The position numbers were made by a program, and so were the translations under genes. DNA of 64,000 bases, taken from DASPHG01 sp035629775 (GTDB taxonomy: Bacteria; Actinomycetota; Thermoleophilia; Solirubrobacterales; Thermoleophilaceae). This document shows positions 23,312-32,056 of the stretch, piece after piece (the first letter of the stretch is position 1; each line of letters starts with the position of its first letter). The stretch lies in contig DASPHG010000010.1 in NCBI GenBank assembly GCA_035629775.1, forward strand, positions 12,254 to 76,253, written 5' to 3'. The notes below the pieces were generated by a model. It had not been told where the DNA came from, ran no database searches, and saw only the letters and a program-made list of their open reading frames with translations.

Positions 23312-24903
23312 TGCAGAAGCAAGCGCCAAGCCTCGGGCGGATCCTCGCGATGGTCATCTTCGCGATGTCCTGCTTCGGCCTGCTGCTGTACCTGTGGCTC
23401 GCGTTCGGCGGCCCGGTCCCGCTGAAGCCGCAGAGCTATCGGCTCGAGGCGGCGTTCCCGGAGGCGGCCACGCTGGCCCAGGAGGCAGACGTCCGGATTG
23501 CGGGCGTGACTGTCGGCAGGGTGAAGACGAAGGAGCTGAACGACGAGGACGGCACGATCCACCCCAGCACCCTCGTCGAGCTCGAGATCCAGGACGAGTA
23601 CGCGCCGGTGCCGGCCAACACGCGGGCGATCCTCCGCCAGAAGACGCTCCTCGGCGAGACCTACGTGGAGCTGACCCCGGGCACCTCGGGCGAGGACCTC
23701 GAGGACGGCGGCCGGCTGCCCGACGCCCAGGTGGAGCCGACGGTCGAGCTCGACGAGATCTACCAGGCGTTCGACCGCCCGACGCGCGAGGCGTTCCGGG
23801 CGTGGATCAAGAACTCCGCGGGGGCGATCCGCGGCGGGACGGGCCAGCACCTGAACGACGCGATCGGGAACCTCGAGGGGTTCGCCGTGGACGGCGCCGA
23901 CATCCTCGAGGTGCTCGACGAGCAGGGCCAGGGCCTCCGTCAGCTCGTGAAGAACACCGGCGTCACCTTCAAGGCGCTGAACGAGCGCACGAACGGCCTG
24001 CGCGACCTGATCGTCAACTCGAACAACGTGTTCGAGGCCACCGCGTCGCGCGACGACGCGCTCGCCGAGACCTTCGCGATCTTCCCCACGTTCCTTGACG
24101 AGTCGAAGGTCACGCTCGCGCGGCTCCAGGCCTTCGCCACCGATACGCGGCCGCTCGTGCGCGACCTGCGGCCGGTGGCCGACGACCTCGGGCCGACCGT
24201 GCGCGACCTGGGGGACCTCGCGCCCGACCTGGAGCAGCTCTTCGAGGACCTCGACCCGCTGATCGACGCGGCGAACGAGCACCTGCCGGAGGCGGTCCGC
24301 TTCCTCGACTGCGCGCGGGATGGCGAGAACTGCCCGATGGGGGAGGGCGCGCCCGGCCTGTTCGAGGGTCTCAACGTCTTCCTCGAGGAGCTGAATCCGT
24401 TCCTCGCGTACGTGAACTACATGCAGGAGCCGCTCGCGGTCTTCATCTCGTCCGGCTCGGCCACCCTGAACGGGACCTACTCGGGCGTCTCGGGCAAGGG
24501 CCACCTGCTGCCGCAGTACGGCGTGAACAACTCGCGCTCGCTCGGGATCCAGACCTCCCGCCCCAACTACGAGCGCGGCAACGCGTACGGCGCACCCAAC
24601 TACCTGAACCGCGCGTTCGCCTTCGGCGGCGTCGAGAGCTTCGGCGATTGCCAGAACGCCGGCGGCGAGATCGAGGACCCGCAGCCGGGCGGCGCACCGG
24701 GCGTCGCCACGGAGATGCCGCCGTGCTTCGTCGCGCCGCCTTCGCTGTACAGCGGCACCACCTTCCCGCGCGTCCAGAGCGGCGACGACGACCTGCGCGA
24801 GAAGCCGTCGCCGACGGGCGGCTCCCAACCGCTGCCGAACCTGGACGACGGCGCCTATCCGGGCACCTCGTACGACGCGAACGGCGACCCCGCCCGGCGC
24901 TGA
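23311..24903 (+). CDS. Mce-family protein 6 of 6
   Basis: 530 residues. N-terminal membrane helix (about 9-31), MlaD domain (about 38-128; YRLEAAFPEAATLAQEADVR, IAGVTVGRVKTKEL, RQKTLLGETYVELTPGTSGE), helical region (about 140-340) with repeated RDLRPVADDLGPTVRDLG stretches, and a Cys-bearing C-terminal domain (FLDCARDGENCPMGEG, DCQNAGGE, PPCFVAPP). A disordered Pro/Asp tail follows. It ends the mce run; the adenylate cyclase starts 35 bases later on the same strand and could be on the same transcript. Confidence 0.9.
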   Translation: MQKQAPSLGRILAMVIFAMSCFGLLLYLWLAFGGPVPLKPQSYRLEAAFPEAATLAQEADVRIAGVTVGRVKTKELNDEDGTIHPSTLVELEIQDEYAPVPANTRAILRQKTLLGETYVELTPGTSGEDLEDGGRLPDAQVEPTVELDEIYQAFDRPTREAFRAWIKNSAGAIRGGTGQHLNDAIGNLEGFAVDGADILEVLDEQGQGLRQLVKNTGVTFKALNERTNGLRDLIVNSNNVFEATASRDDALAETFAIFPTFLDESKVTLARLQAFATDTRPLVRDLRPVADDLGPTVRDLGDLAPDLEQLFEDLDPLIDAANEHLPEAVRFLDCARDGENCPMGEGAPGLFEGLNVFLEELNPFLAYVNYMQEPLAVFISSGSATLNGTYSGVSGKGHLLPQYGVNNSRSLGIQTSRPNYERGNAYGAPNYLNRAFAFGGVESFGDCQNAGGEIEDPQPGGAPGVATEMPPCFVAPPSLYSGTTFPRVQSGDDDLREKPSPTGGSQPLPNLDDGAYPGTSYDANGDPARR

Positions 24904-24938
24904 GCGCCACCCGCACCGCCGTCCGTAATCTCTAGGCC

Positions 24939-26498
24939 ATGCCGTTCGTCTTCGACCGGCTCTACCGGCGGCTCGGGAGGCTGTACTTCGGCGTCTACAC
25001 GGTCTTCGAGATCGTGTCCGCGCTCATCATCTGCCTGGGCACGGTCGGGCTCTTCAAGCTGTACGAGAACCCCGGCACGACGGAGTTCCTGGTCACGCTC
25101 GCGTTCGCCGAGGCCGTGACCCTGGCGACCGTGCTCTGGGTGATCTTCCGCGGCTTCCGTGAGTCGCGGCCGCTCTTCCGGTGGGTCGGGGGCCGGCGCG
25201 ACCCGGAGTCGTCGCTTGCGGCGTGGCGGAACGGCGTGACGTTCCCGCGCGAGTTCGTGGCGGCGTCGGGATGGAAGCCGTTTGCGCTCGTGTCGATCCC
25301 GATCGCCGTCTTCGTGACGATCTACCAGGACCTGCCGCCGTACTCCGGCCTGATCATCTTCGCGGGCGCGCTGGTCGCGGTGGCGTACGCGGCGCTCCTC
25401 CACTTCTTCGCGAGCGAGCTGTTCCTGCGGCCGGTGCTCGCACACATCCACGGGTACCTCCCCGACGACTTCGACGCGACCGCGCGGGGGGTGCCGCTGA
25501 AGTGGAAGATCCTCGGGGCGCTGCCGATCATCAACGTGATCACCGGCGTCGTCGTGAGCGGCCTCTCCACCACCGAGCAGGCGTCGCTCGAGGACCTCGG
25601 CGTCGACGTGATCGTCGCGGTGATCGTTGCGTTCACGATCTCGTTCGAGCTGACCGCCCTGGTCACGAAGTCGGTGCTCGACCCGGTGGGCGACCTGCTC
25701 GGGGCGACCGAGCGCGTGACGAGCGGGGACTTCACGACGCGCGTGCCGGTGGTGTCCGGCGACGAGATGGGACGACTGGCGGCCAGCTTCAACGAGATGG
25801 TCCGCGGGCTGGCGGAGCGCGAGGCGCTTCGGGAGGCGTTCGGCAGCTACGTGGACCCCGACGTCGCGGAACGCGTCCTCGCCGAGGGCGAGCTGCTCGA
25901 GGGCGAGCAGGTCGAGGCCACGATGGTCTTCGTGGACATCTGCGACTTCACGGCATTCGCGGAGAACGCCAGCGCGCGCGAGGCGGTCGCGCAGCTGAAC
26001 GAGTTCTTCGGCCTGGTCGTGCCGCTCGTGGTCCGGGGGCGGGGGCACGCGAACAAGTTCGTCGGCGACGGCGTGCTGGCCGTGTTCGGCGCGCCCGATC
26101 GCCACTCCGACCACGCGGACTGCGCCCTGGACGTGGCGGTGAAGATCGCCGACGCGGTGGCTCAGCAATTCGGCGGGGCGCTGCGGATCGGCATCGGGAT
26201 CAACTCCGGCCCCGTGATGGTCGGGACGGTCGGCGGTGGCGGGAGGCTCGAGTTCACGGTGATCGGCGACCCGGTGAACGTGGCCGCGCGCGTGGAGGAG
26301 GCGACGAGGGAGACGGGTGACGCGATCCTCCTGACCGAGTCCACGCGCGCGCTCCTGGGCGACGACTGGCGCGCGCGCCTCGAGGAGCGAGGGTCGATGC
26401 CGCTGAAGGGCAAGTCGGAGCCGATCTCCCTGTACGCGGTTCGCGCCGAAGGCCTGCCGCCCGGTGCGGGCGACGCCGCGGCTGCCGCCACCGCCTGA
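24939..26498 (+). CDS. Membrane-bound class III adenylate/guanylate cyclase with HAMP domain
   Basis: 519 residues. About six N-terminal membrane helices (about 15-245), a HAMP domain (about 250-300; LDPVGDLLGATERVTSGDFT) and a class III cyclase domain (about 325-505). Catalytic residues are present: metal Asp in FVDICDF and VGDGVLAVFGAP, the purine-site Lys in NKFVGDG and Asp in IGDPVN, and the transition-state Asn/Arg in VNVAARVEEAT. It should make cAMP. It follows mce gene 6 by 35 bases, so it may sense or respond to lipid-transport status, but that is inference. Confidence 0.92.
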   Translation: MPFVFDRLYRRLGRLYFGVYTVFEIVSALIICLGTVGLFKLYENPGTTEFLVTLAFAEAVTLATVLWVIFRGFRESRPLFRWVGGRRDPESSLAAWRNGVTFPREFVAASGWKPFALVSIPIAVFVTIYQDLPPYSGLIIFAGALVAVAYAALLHFFASELFLRPVLAHIHGYLPDDFDATARGVPLKWKILGALPIINVITGVVVSGLSTTEQASLEDLGVDVIVAVIVAFTISFELTALVTKSVLDPVGDLLGATERVTSGDFTTRVPVVSGDEMGRLAASFNEMVRGLAEREALREAFGSYVDPDVAERVLAEGELLEGEQVEATMVFVDICDFTAFAENASAREAVAQLNEFFGLVVPLVVRGRGHANKFVGDGVLAVFGAPDRHSDHADCALDVAVKIADAVAQQFGGALRIGIGINSGPVMVGTVGGGGRLEFTVIGDPVNVAARVEEATRETGDAILLTESTRALLGDDWRARLEERGSMPLKGKSEPISLYAVRAEGLPPGAGDAAAAATA

Positions 26499-26583
26499 CA
26501 GTACTGCTGCGCCAGCCGCGTTCCATGCCTTACGCTCCACGCGAGGAGGCGCCTGCGCTCGCGGTGTCAGACAGGGAACCCGT

Positions 26584-28290
26584 TTGCTGAGACTGGTCTT
26601 CAGGAAGGGACTCACTGCTCTGGTTCTCGCCTGCGCGCTTGCGGTGGGCAGCGCCGTGACCGCGCCCGCCCAGGACCCGCCGAGCGAGCCCGCTTCGCCG
26701 CCCGCCGAGGAGCAACCGCCACCCGCGGAGGAGCCGCCGCCTGCGGAGGAGCCCCCGCCCGCGGAGGAGCCGCCCGCCGAGGAGCCATCATCCCCGCCCG
26801 CGGAGGAGCCGCCGCCGGCCGAGGAGCCGCCCGCCGCCGAGGAGCCCGCCGGCAGCCCGCCGCCCGAGCGGCCGCGCGTGATCATCCGCTCGCCGAACCT
26901 GCCGCCCCCGACAGGGGAGGAGCCCGTCCCGGACGAGGGGCCCGTTCCGGTCGACGACCCAGGGCGGAGCGGCGAGTTCCTGGGCCGGACGCCAGCGCTG
27001 AGCGGGCCGGGACGGCTCGAGCCAGCCGGCCGGACGTTCCGTGAGGCGATCACGCCCACGCCCGGCGCGCCCGCCGCCGCCCCGGTCGTGGTGGCCGCGG
27101 CGTCGGCGAACGCGCTCGGCCCGGAGGAGAGCGCGACCGGGCGCCGGTCGGCCGCCGTCGCGCCGCCGCAGCCGCTGCCCGCGCGCGTCGTGCCGCGTCA
27201 GGTCAGGGAGATCGTCGAGGTGATCCCGGGGTGGGTCTGGGCCCTGCTCGCCGGGCTCGCGCTCGTCGCCGCCGGACTGGCAGCTTCGTCCTGGACGGCG
27301 GCAGCCCGGGCACGCCGGTTGCGCCGCCAGCGCGAGGAGCTGTTGCAGGAGGTCGGGTTGCTCCAGGCCGCGCTTCTACCCGCCGTGCCACGCGAGCTGC
27401 CGGTCTCCGTCGCGTACCGGCCGGTGGCGGACGGCGCCGCCGCGGGCGACTTCTACGACGCCTTCGCGCTGCCCGAGGGCCGCACGGGGATGATCCTCGG
27501 CGAGATCGCCGGCATCGGGCGGGACGCGCTCGCGCGCACCACCTTCGTCCGCTACACGCTCCGCGCATACCTGGAGGCGGGGCTCGAGCCGCGCGAGGTG
27601 GTGAAGGTGGGCTCGGCGGCGCTGGCCGAGCACCTGGCCGGCGGGTACGCGACGGTGATCGTGGCCGTCCACGAGCCGGGGACGGGACGGTTCACCTACG
27701 CGACCGCGGGTCACCAGCCGCCCGTCGTCGCCGGTCCCGGCGAGCGCTTCGAGCCGATCACGGCGTGCTCGGCGCAGCCGTTCGGCCTCACTACCCGCAC
27801 CGGCTGCCGCCAGAGCACCTTCACGCTGACCGCCGGCTCGCGCGTATGCCTCTACACCGACGGCGTGACCGAAGCGCGCGCCGACGGGCGGCTCGTCGGA
27901 CCCGTGCGACTCGAGCGGGCGCTGCACCAGCTGCCATTCGACGCCGGGGCCGACGACCTGCTCGACGCGATCGAGCAGATGGCGGACGACGTCCTCGACG
28001 ACATGGCGGTTTGCCTCGTCAAGGCGGCGCCCGATGCACCCGCCTCGGGCCCCCGGGTCGAGGAGCTCGAGGTGGACGCGCGCGAGGTCGGCGACGTGCT
28101 CGAGCATTTCCTGCGCGCCTGCGGCGTGCCGCTGGACGACGTGCCCGGGATCCTCCGCGAGGCCGGCGAGGCCGCGCGCCGGCAGGGGTCGGCGACCGTT
28201 CGCGTGCGTTCGAGCGCGTTCCGGCCGGGAGTGGACGTCGTGCCCGGCAACCTCGTGTACCTGTCCGAGCGCCGCCGCGCGTTGTCGTAG
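26584..28290 (+). CDS. Membrane SpoIIE/RsbU-type phosphatase with extracellular Pro-rich region
   Basis: 568 residues from a TTG at 26584 that begins the signal-anchor FRKGLTALVLACALAVG. Then come repeated PPPAEE units (about 30-95), a low-complexity region, a membrane helix (about 218-240; WVWALLAGLALVAAGLAASS) and a PP2C/SpoIIE domain (about 275-480). Metal motifs are GDFYDAF, LGEIAGIGRDA, YTDGVTEARADGRL and LDDMAVCLV. The Asp of the usual GDVxGxG motif is Glu here. A short C-terminal module (about 485-568) may regulate it. Such enzymes dephosphorylate anti-anti-sigma factors. The start codon is uncertain; in-frame sequence upstream has no better start. Confidence 0.8.
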   Translation: MLRLVFRKGLTALVLACALAVGSAVTAPAQDPPSEPASPPAEEQPPPAEEPPPAEEPPPAEEPPAEEPSSPPAEEPPPAEEPPAAEEPAGSPPPERPRVIIRSPNLPPPTGEEPVPDEGPVPVDDPGRSGEFLGRTPALSGPGRLEPAGRTFREAITPTPGAPAAAPVVVAAASANALGPEESATGRRSAAVAPPQPLPARVVPRQVREIVEVIPGWVWALLAGLALVAAGLAASSWTAAARARRLRRQREELLQEVGLLQAALLPAVPRELPVSVAYRPVADGAAAGDFYDAFALPEGRTGMILGEIAGIGRDALARTTFVRYTLRAYLEAGLEPREVVKVGSAALAEHLAGGYATVIVAVHEPGTGRFTYATAGHQPPVVAGPGERFEPITACSAQPFGLTTRTGCRQSTFTLTAGSRVCLYTDGVTEARADGRLVGPVRLERALHQLPFDAGADDLLDAIEQMADDVLDDMAVCLVKAAPDAPASGPRVEELEVDAREVGDVLEHFLRACGVPLDDVPGILREAGEAARRQGSATVRVRSSAFRPGVDVVPGNLVYLSERRRALS

Positions 28291-28301
28291 GGGCTCCCTC
28301 C

Positions 28302-29183
28302 CTAGCGAAGCCCGGCCAGGAAGTCCGCGATCTCGCGCGCGATCGGCTCCGGCTGGTCCTCCACGAGGTAGTGCGCGGCGTTCTCCAACGTCACGACGCG
28401 CGCGTCCGGGAAGAGCTCCCGCCACTGGTCGAGGAAGATCGGCTGGAAGACGCGGTCGCGCATGCCCCAGATAAGGAGCTTCGGGACCTCCAGCGTGGCG
28501 AGGCCGGCGTGGATGCTCGCGATGAGCTCCGCGCTGGAGTCGCGCTCCGTCAGCGGGATGTCACGCGTGAACGCGAGCGTCCCGACTCTCGACCAGTAGT
28601 CCGGGAAGGGCGCGCGGTAGGCCTCCATCATCACCGGGTCGGGTTCGCGCCGGTCCATGCCCCCGGGGATCGCCTCGACGGCCAGGTTGCCGGCGAGCGC
28701 GAGGATCTCGCCGAGCCCGTCGGTGCGGAACTCGCGGAGAAACGGCGGCACGAAGCTAGGCAGCTCCCAGGCCCAGGTGTTCATCAGGACGAGCGCGCGG
28801 AAGCGCTCCGGCAGACGAAGGGCTGTGCCGAGCCCGATGGGGCCGCCCCAGTCGTGTGCGACGAGCGTGATGTCGCGAAGGTCGAGGTCCTCGACGAACC
28901 GTACGGCGTTGTCCACGTGGCGCTCGAGCGTGTACAGGCTGAGCCGGGGCGGCTTGTCCGAAGCGCCGAAGCCCATGTGGTCGAGCGCGACGCAGCGGTG
29001 GCCGGCGCCCGAGAGGACGCCGATCGGCACGCGGTACATGTAGCTCCACGTCGGGTTGCCGTGGAGCATCAGCACGGGCGCAGCGTCGCGCGGGCCGTGA
29101 TCCACGTAGTGCAGGCGGATGTCGCCGGCCTCGGCGAACCGGGGCTCGTAAGGGAACGTCCCAGCGAAGTCGCCCAGGCTCAC
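28302..29183 (-). CDS. Haloalkane dehalogenase-like alpha/beta hydrolase
   Basis: 293 residues. The nucleophile Asp111 lies in AHDWGGPIG, the catalytic acid candidate Asp243 in IWGMRDRVFQP and the base His271 in ENAAHYLVED. Halide-stabilising Asn43 (HGNPTW) and Trp112 are present. Asp after strand 7 together with the Asn/Trp pair fits subfamily III dehalogenases; position 135 after strand 6 is Asn, not Glu. Substrate activity cannot be told, and some relatives are not active dehalogenases. It starts at GTG 29183, divergent from the ThDP enzyme by 30 bases. It is probably cytoplasmic since no signal peptide is seen. Confidence 0.88.
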   Translation of the reverse strand: MSLGDFAGTFPYEPRFAEAGDIRLHYVDHGPRDAAPVLMLHGNPTWSYMYRVPIGVLSGAGHRCVALDHMGFGASDKPPRLSLYTLERHVDNAVRFVEDLDLRDITLVAHDWGGPIGLGTALRLPERFRALVLMNTWAWELPSFVPPFLREFRTDGLGEILALAGNLAVEAIPGGMDRREPDPVMMEAYRAPFPDYWSRVGTLAFTRDIPLTERDSSAELIASIHAGLATLEVPKLLIWGMRDRVFQPIFLDQWRELFPDARVVTLENAAHYLVEDQPEPIAREIADFLAGLR

Positions 29184-29213
29184 GGGGCAATGGGTATTCG
29201 ATAGGTTCGGCGC

Positions 29214-30863
29214 GTGTCAACGGAGGCCGAGGCTCGGGCCACGACCCAGGTCCACGGAGGCCGGCTCGTCGCGCAGCGGCTGAAGGCCCACGGGGTCTCG
29301 CATCTCTTCACGCTCTCGGGCGGGCACCTCTTCTCGGTCTACGACGGGTGCCGCGAGGAGGGCATCGCGATCGTGGACACCCGCCACGAGCAGTCGGCGG
29401 CGTTCGCGGCGGAGGGCTGGGCGAAGGCCACGCGCACGCCGGGCGTCTGCGCGCTGACGGCCGGCCCGGGTGTGACGAACGGGATGAGCGCGCTGGGCTC
29501 GGCGCTCAAGAACAACTCCCCGCTGCTCGTCCTCGGCGGCCGCGCACCGGCCATGCGCTGGGGTCAGGGGTCGCTCCAGGAGATCGACCACGTGCCGTTC
29601 GTCGCTCCGCTCACGAAGTCCGCGCGCACCGCCGACTCGACGGCCGCGATCCCCGGTCTGATCGACGCGGCGCTGCGGACGACGGTCGAGCCGCCGTCCG
29701 GTCCGGCGTTCGTCGACCTGCCGCTCGACCACGTCTTCATGGAGGGCGAGCCGTCCGGCGAGGCCGCCGAGCTGCCCGATCCACGCGCGCTGCCCGCGGC
29801 GGAGGGCGTCGAGCGCGCGATCGAGCTGCTGCGCGGAGCGGAGCGCCCCGCGATCATGGCGGGAACCGGGCTGTACTGGGCGCGCGCCGAGCAGGAGCTC
29901 GAGGCGCTCTGCTCGGAGCTCGGGATCCCGGTGCTCCTGAACGGGCTCGCGCGCGGCTGCGTGCCCGCCGACCACCCGTCGTTCTTCTCGCGCGCGCGAA
30001 GCGCTGCGCTCAAGGGAGCCGACGTGGCGCTCGTGATCGGGGTCCCGATGGACTTCCGGCTCGGGTTCGGCGGTTCGTTCGGCGAAGACACCGAGATCGT
30101 CGTGATCGGCCAGGCGCCGCCCGAGCACCCCCATCCGCGCGCGGTCGCCTGCGAGCTGTACGGAGGCGTGGCGGCCACGCTCGCCGCGCTTCGCGAGGGC
30201 GCCGCCGGCGGCCCCGACCGCGCCGGCTGGCTGGCCGAGCTCCGTGCGGCCGAGGACGAGAAGCGCGCCGCGGAGCGCGAGGAGCTCGCGGACGACCGCG
30301 CCCCGCTCCATCCCATGCGCCTCTACGCCGAGCTCCAGCAGGTGATCGACCGCACCACGATCGTGATCGGCGACGGCGGCGACTTCGTCTCGTACGCCGG
30401 CCGCGTGATGGAGACATACGAGCCCGGCTGCTGGATGGACCCGGGCCCGTACGGGTGTCTCGGGTCGGGACCCGGCTATGCGATCGCGGCGAAGCTCGCC
30501 CGGCCGGATCGCCAGGTGTGCCTCCTGCTGGGCGACGGGGCGTTCGGCTTCGCCGGGATGGAGTTCGACACGATGGTTCGACACGGCCTGCCGGTCGTCG
30601 CCGTGATGGGGAACAACGGGATCTGGGCGCTCGAGAAGCACCCGATGGAGTTCCTGTACGGCTACTCGGTTGCGGCGGACCTCCAGCCGGAGCTCCGCTA
30701 CGACCAGGTGGTGGAGACGCTCGGCGGGCACGGCGAGCTGGTCACGCGGCCCGACGAGCTGAAGCCCGCACTCGAGCGGGCGTTCGCGTCAGGGAAGCCG
30801 GCACTGGTGAACGTGCTGACCGACCCGAGCGTGGTCTACCCCCGTAAGAGCAACCTGGCCTAG
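29214..30863 (+). CDS. Thiamine-diphosphate-dependent enzyme (acetolactate synthase/2-hydroxyacyl-CoA lyase-like)
   Basis: 549 residues with the three-domain layout of this superfamily. The Pyr domain has the catalytic Glu59 (VDTRHEQSAAFAAEGWAKAT) and ALTAGPGVTNGMSALGSA. A central domain is at about 195-330. The PP domain has the ThDP/Mg motif LLGDGAFGFAGMEFDTMVRH ending in GNN. It resembles the IlvG/oxalyl-CoA decarboxylase branch more than housekeeping acetolactate synthase, and no small regulatory subunit is nearby. The substrate is unresolved. It begins at GTG 29214 and is followed by a strong hairpin. Confidence 0.88.
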   Translation: MSTEAEARATTQVHGGRLVAQRLKAHGVSHLFTLSGGHLFSVYDGCREEGIAIVDTRHEQSAAFAAEGWAKATRTPGVCALTAGPGVTNGMSALGSALKNNSPLLVLGGRAPAMRWGQGSLQEIDHVPFVAPLTKSARTADSTAAIPGLIDAALRTTVEPPSGPAFVDLPLDHVFMEGEPSGEAAELPDPRALPAAEGVERAIELLRGAERPAIMAGTGLYWARAEQELEALCSELGIPVLLNGLARGCVPADHPSFFSRARSAALKGADVALVIGVPMDFRLGFGGSFGEDTEIVVIGQAPPEHPHPRAVACELYGGVAATLAALREGAAGGPDRAGWLAELRAAEDEKRAAEREELADDRAPLHPMRLYAELQQVIDRTTIVIGDGGDFVSYAGRVMETYEPGCWMDPGPYGCLGSGPGYAIAAKLARPDRQVCLLLGDGAFGFAGMEFDTMVRHGLPVVAVMGNNGIWALEKHPMEFLYGYSVAADLQPELRYDQVVETLGGHGELVTRPDELKPALERAFASGKPALVNVLTDPSVVYPRKSNLA

Positions 30864-30878
30864 AGGTCCCCAAACGAG

Positions 30879-30902
30879 AACCGCCTCCCGAGGGAGGCGG
30901 TT
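30879..30902 (+). terminator. Strong hairpin after the ThDP-enzyme gene
   Basis: AACCGCCTCC-CGAG-GGAGGCGGTT is a perfect ten-pair stem with a four-base loop, starting 15 bases after the stop. There is no run of T after it, so it may act as an intrinsic terminator of the U-tract-less kind or stabilise the 3' end. It is symmetric and could serve both directions. Confidence 0.7.
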
Positions 30903-30932
30903 CAAGTTGGCCCCATCAGGACGGGCAGGGGT

Positions 30933-31039
30933 ACGTGCCATGAAAGGGCCTAACGGTCCGGGCTGCGGGAGGCGCCGATACGATGCGGCTAAGCCCGAAC
31001 CTATGTACCTGGCCGATCGAGGCTTGCCAAACGGCACGT
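30933..31039. other. Possible structured non-coding RNA between convergent genes
   Basis: The gap 30903-31128 holds no convincing gene. Within it ACGTGCC (30933-30939) is the exact complement of GGCACGT (31033-31039), and enclosed by it CGGGCT (30959-30964) pairs with AGCCCG (30992-30997). This gives a nested two-stem structure. It matches no RNA family I know; I looked for SRP RNA, c-di-GMP and c-di-AMP riboswitch cores and did not find them. Strand cannot be decided. The pairing could be chance in GC-rich DNA. Confidence 0.3.
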
Positions 31040-31128
31040 CTCTCCTGACCCGGCTGCGCGAGAGTACCGACGTGTCCGGGCGCTGACCATCGAACATTCG
31101 GCCAGATTGCTGGCGCGTTGGCGCTCGT

Positions 31129-32052
31129 TCAGGCGTCGCGCGCGGCGGCGAGCGCAGCCCCATGCAGGATGTCGCGCTCGGACGTCTCCATCCAGTCCAG
31201 GTCGAACGCGCGCATGGCCTCGCGCAGGATGATCGCGCCGGCCACGATCGTGGGGGCGCGATCGGGATGGAGCCCGGTCACCTCGCGCCGCTCGGCGACC
31301 GGAAGGCGCGCGAGGTGGTCGAGGATCTCCTCGACGGCGTAGCGGTCGAGCCGGTAGCCGTGGACGCGCTCGGAGTCGTATTCCTCGAGCGCCTGGTCCA
31401 CCGCCGCGAGCGACGTGGCGGTGCCAGCGACCGCGACCCCGCCGATGGTGTCCCGGCGCACCTCGCGCGGGATCTCGGCCTCGATCACGGCCGCTACCTC
31501 GCCCGCCACCGACGTGAGCTGCTCGGTCGTCGGCGGGTCGTCGTGCAGGTGACGCTCGGTGTGGCGCACCGAGCCGGCGGCGGTGGAGACGTGGAATGTC
31601 GGATCCGAGCCCGGGATGCCGACGACGAACTCGGTGCTCCCGCCGCCGATGTCGAGCACGAGCAGCGGATCGCCGCCCGGGCTCCGCTCGCCGGTGGCGC
31701 CGAGGAACGACAGCCGCGCCTCCTCGTCGCCCGAGATCGTGCGCGCGTCCAGGCCGAAGCGGTCTGCCAGCTCCCTGCGGAACTGCTCGCCGTTCCGCGC
31801 ATCGCGGACGGCGCTGGTGGCGACGCCCACGACCTTCGTCGCTGCCTGCGCGTCGATGTCCTCGCGGAAAGAGGCGACAGTCGCGAAGACGCGTGCGATC
31901 GCGTCCTCGCTCAGCCGGCCCAGGGAGTCCACGCGCTCCCCGAGGCGGGTGATCTCCGTGCGGCGCACGAGTTCCTCGACGCGGCCGTCGGCCACCTGGG
32001 CTACGAGCAGGCGGGTCGAGTTCGTCCCGAGGTCGACGACCGCGACGCGCAG
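31129..32052 (-). CDS. Ppx/GppA-family exopolyphosphatase / pppGpp phosphatase
   Basis: 307 residues if translation begins at CTG 32052. The N-terminal phosphate motif VAVVDLGTNSTRLLVAQV lies upstream of the first ATG/GTG in frame (GTG 31995), and there is no other standard start before an overlap with dodecin. The rest is typical: ATSAVRDARNGEQF, ISGDEEARLSFLG, LDIGGGSTEFVVG (phosphate 2) and VAGTATSLAAVD. It hydrolyses polyphosphate or pppGpp. The CTG sits five bases after the dodecin stop, so coupling to dodecin translation may compensate for the weak start. The short form from 31995 would lack the first ATP/phosphate loop. Confidence 0.85.
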   Translation of the reverse strand: MRVAVVDLGTNSTRLLVAQVADGRVEELVRRTEITRLGERVDSLGRLSEDAIARVFATVASFREDIDAQAATKVVGVATSAVRDARNGEQFRRELADRFGLDARTISGDEEARLSFLGATGERSPGGDPLLVLDIGGGSTEFVVGIPGSDPTFHVSTAAGSVRHTERHLHDDPPTTEQLTSVAGEVAAVIEAEIPREVRRDTIGGVAVAGTATSLAAVDQALEEYDSERVHGYRLDRYAVEEILDHLARLPVAERREVTGLHPDRAPTIVAGAIILREAMRAFDLDWMETSERDILHGAALAAARDA

Positions 32053-32056
32053 TGGC

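Noticed and set aside
26690..26860. GC-rich direct repeats as a regulatory or CRISPR-like array
   Set aside because: They are in-frame codons for PPPAEE units of the phosphatase, with irregular length and no spacers.
24855..27059. A 734-residue minus-strand open frame over the adenylate cyclase
   Set aside because: It is antisense to clear catalytic motifs of the cyclase and to the Pro-rich region; low-complexity shadow.
30903..31128. Riboswitch or SRP RNA in the gap
   Set aside because: The gap lies at the 3' ends of two converging genes, so it is not a leader, and the SRP loop and known riboswitch cores are absent.
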